A stretch of DNA of 6,881 nt from Nitrospirota bacterium (GTDB lineage Bacteria; Nitrospirota; Thermodesulfovibrionia; Thermodesulfovibrionales; JdFR-86). The first letter of the stretch is position 1, and every line of letters starts with the position of its first letter. The notes under the pieces were generated by a model. It worked only from the letters and a program-made list of their open reading frames with translations, made no database searches and was not told the origin of the DNA. The translations under genes and the position numbers were made by a program. Shown here one piece after another: positions 5,753 to 6,881 of this stretch. Location: the NCBI GenBank assembly GCA_030667205.1, contig DAOUWH010000084.1:1-6881 (forward strand), given 5' to 3'.

Positions 5753-6454
5753 TTATTCTCCTTTCTGCTTCCGCCAGAAGGCCCGGAGGAGTTCGACGCT
5801 GTCGTTAATCTCCCCGGTCTCGTTTATCTCTAGGATGACGTCGAAGCCGGTCCTTCTCCCCAGGAGCGCACCAAGAGCCGCGAGCTCCCTGCATTCGGGC
5901 CTCAAGGGCCAGTGGTCCGTAAGGCCGCCCCTCAGGCCGTTATTGTGGTGCATGTGGACATATTCTATCTTCTCTACGATCTCATCGGGCAGTTCCCTTA
6001 CGAACTCCACGGAGTCAAGCCCCGCGGACTCCACATGCCCGATATCGAGGGTCACGCTCCGGGCATAGCGCTCCCAGAACCACAGGGCGTCGGCCGTGTC
6101 AATAGCGTTTTCAAAAGAGACGGGCGCAATACCTGAAAGCTCCTCGAGCACCTCGAGGAAGCGGGCCTCGTGCTCGCCACTGAGCCTCCCGCCGTCGGGG
6201 GCCCTTTCGTCATGGAGTATGAGGGCGAGGTCGGACAACCCGGCCATCGCCCTCAGGGCATCTACATCCCCGCCGAGGAGGGTATACCCCACCGGGTGCA
6301 TCACGTACCGGATGCCCCTTTCCCTCAGGAGGCGGACGCTTTCTTTCATCTTCTCAAGGCTGTCCTCCCAGTGGCTGTAGACGCTTATCTGGACGAAGTC
6401 TCCCTCCCACTGGCCCACGTCTTCTGGCCGGGCCACCCTGTAGGCGATTCTCAT
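5753..6454 (-). CDS. Sugar-phosphate isomerase/epimerase-like TIM-barrel protein (xylose isomerase-like / AP endonuclease 2 superfamily)
   Basis: With the ATG at 6454 the protein has 233 residues and begins at once with a barrel strand, MRIAYRVARPEDV. Probable metal-centre residues lie in order at strand ends: H81 (LILHDE), E115 (SFEN), D137 and H140 (LDIGH), H168 (YVHMHHNN), D180 and H181 (TDHW), and E209 (LEINET). This layout is typical of the xylose isomerase-like barrel family, whose members isomerise or epimerise sugars or cleave abasic-site DNA; the substrate is unknown. An upstream in-frame ATG at 6511 would add 19 residues, but the TAAAAT box (6467-6462) lies inside that extension and neither start has a Shine-Dalgarno, so 6454 is preferred. 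It is the first gene of a two-gene operon with the nitroreductase and divergent from the AsmA-like gene. Confidence 0.85.
   Translation of the reverse strand: MRIAYRVARPEDVGQWEGDFVQISVYSHWEDSLEKMKESVRLLRERGIRYVMHPVGYTLLGGDVDALRAMAGLSDLALILHDERAPDGGRLSGEHEARFLEVLEELSGIAPVSFENAIDTADALWFWERYARSVTLDIGHVESAGLDSVEFVRELPDEIVEKIEYVHMHHNNGLRGGLTDHWPLRPECRELAALGALLGRRTGFDVILEINETGEINDSVELLRAFWRKQKGE
5758..5764 (-). promoter_or_regulatory. Shine-Dalgarno of the nitroreductase gene
   Basis: On the minus strand AAAGGAG lies 11 nt upstream of the ATG at 5746, inside the last codons (Lys-Gly-Glu) of the preceding gene. It is the clearest Shine-Dalgarno in the window and supports translation within an operon. 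Confidence 0.7.
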
Positions 6455-6461
6455 AATTTGT

Positions 6462-6480
6462 ATTTTACCCGAAATATCAA
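6462..6480 (-). promoter_or_regulatory. Candidate promoter of the isomerase-like/nitroreductase operon
   Basis: On the minus strand TAAAAT (6467-6462) lies 7 nt before the ATG at 6454, preceded by TTGATATT (6480-6473). No convincing -35 exists at 16-18 nt. Initiation would fall at or next to the start codon. The layout matches the YihY-family gene promoter at 4247-4264. Confidence 0.5.
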
Positions 6481-6531
6481 CATCCCGCAGGGCAAAGGGA
6501 CGGCGCACCATCTTAGGGCTAAAAATAAGAA

Positions 6532-6560
6532 TTTACTACATCGACCTGCTATGCTAAAAT
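6532..6560 (+). promoter_or_regulatory. Promoter of the AsmA-like gene
   Basis: The -35 TTTACT (6532-6537, 4 of 6), a 17 nt spacer and an extended -10 TGCTAAAAT (6552-6560) stand 7 nt before the ATG at 6568. No Shine-Dalgarno is present between, so a leaderless transcript is predicted. Confidence 0.6.
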
Positions 6561-6567
6561 CCTGTGT

Positions 6568-6881
6568 ATGAAAAAGAAGCTCCTGATAGCCGCCGGGGTG
6601 TTTTTCGCACTCGTAGTCATTGTAATCGTAGCCCTGAGCGTCCTTGTTAAGACCTACCTGAAGAGCGACCAGCTCAAGGCTTTAATAATCCCCCGCGCCG
6701 AGGAGTTCACCGGCAGGGAGGTCTCCATCGAGCGTATAGACGTCTCGCTTTTCAAGGGCATAGTCGTAAAGAAGCTGGACGTCAAGGAGGAAGGACGCGA
6801 TTTCGTGAGCGTGGAGGAGTTCGTCCTGGCCTACGACCTCATGCCGCTTCTGAGGAAGGAACTCGTGATACACAGGGTCGA
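6568..6881 (+). CDS. AsmA-like (AsmA/DUF748-type) membrane-anchored protein, N-terminal part
   Basis: The frame opens at ATG 6568 and is still open at the window end: 104 complete codons. MKKK is followed by a single hydrophobic anchor (about 5-28), then a periplasmic-facing segment. LKSDQLKALIIPRAEEFTGR (31-50), VSIERIDVSLFKGIVVKKLD (52-71) and DLMPLLRKELVI (90-101) follow the usual opening of AsmA-superfamily proteins: short terminal helix, then 'GR.V.I..I.VSLF.G..V..L.V'. These are long beta-rich proteins of the inner membrane/periplasm, implicated in lipid transport or outer-membrane homeostasis, which would imply a diderm host. The start follows an extended -10 by 7 nt, with no Shine-Dalgarno. 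The rest of the protein is outside the window, so length and exact subfamily cannot be judged. Confidence 0.82.
   Translation, partial: MKKKLLIAAGVFFALVVIVIVALSVLVKTYLKSDQLKALIIPRAEEFTGREVSIERIDVSLFKGIVVKKLDVKEEGRDFVSVEEFVLAYDLMPLLRKELVIHRV

Noticed and set aside
5309..5833. 174-codon open frame on the plus strand
   Set aside because: It is antisense to the nitroreductase and the end of the isomerase-like gene, both with strong motifs; a GC-rich shadow frame.

Overview
The window is a moderately GC-rich bacterial chromosomal segment with six protein genes (two cut by the window edges) and one strong cis-regulatory RNA. There is no mobile element, tRNA, rRNA or CRISPR array. The arginine codon AGG and the isoleucine codon ATA are used freely. 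A GEMM-I riboswitch of the style I remember from Geobacter, and a PAS protein with a C-terminal CxxC/CxxC module common in deltaproteobacteria, suggest Desulfobacterota or a similar anaerobe-rich phylum such as Nitrospirota. This placement is inference; nothing here fixes the taxon.

Layout. Positions 1-1124 (minus) hold most of a membrane-anchored GAF/HD-GYP protein, a probable cyclic-dinucleotide phosphodiesterase whose C-terminus lies outside the window. It diverges from argS (1255-2898, plus), across a 130 bp gap with a promoter for each. argS converges, with a 6 bp gap, on a YihY/BrkB-family membrane protein (2905-4242, minus). The next 248 bp carry a minus promoter for the YihY gene and a plus promoter leading into a GEMM-I (cyclic-di-GMP-I family) riboswitch plus overlapping terminator (about 4361-4470). 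This controls a 246-residue PAS protein (4491-5231). That gene converges on a two-gene minus operon: a sugar-phosphate isomerase/epimerase-like TIM-barrel protein (5753-6454) followed by a small nitroreductase (5243-5746). At 6568 an AsmA-like gene starts on the plus strand and runs off the window.

Two themes link the window. The first is cyclic-dinucleotide signalling: an HD-GYP protein that could degrade the messenger lies about 3.2 kb from a riboswitch that should sense it. The aptamer resembles the Geobacter 3',3'-cGAMP subtype in most conserved blocks, but has G rather than A at the specificity position, which predicts cyclic di-GMP. Its 3' half is shared with the terminator, so ligand should switch the PAS gene ON. 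The second is promoter geometry: five of the six genes have a -10-like box (mostly TAAAAT) only 4-11 nt upstream of the start codon and lack a Shine-Dalgarno, pointing to leaderless transcripts. The exceptions are the riboswitch-controlled gene and the operon-internal nitroreductase, which has a clear Shine-Dalgarno.
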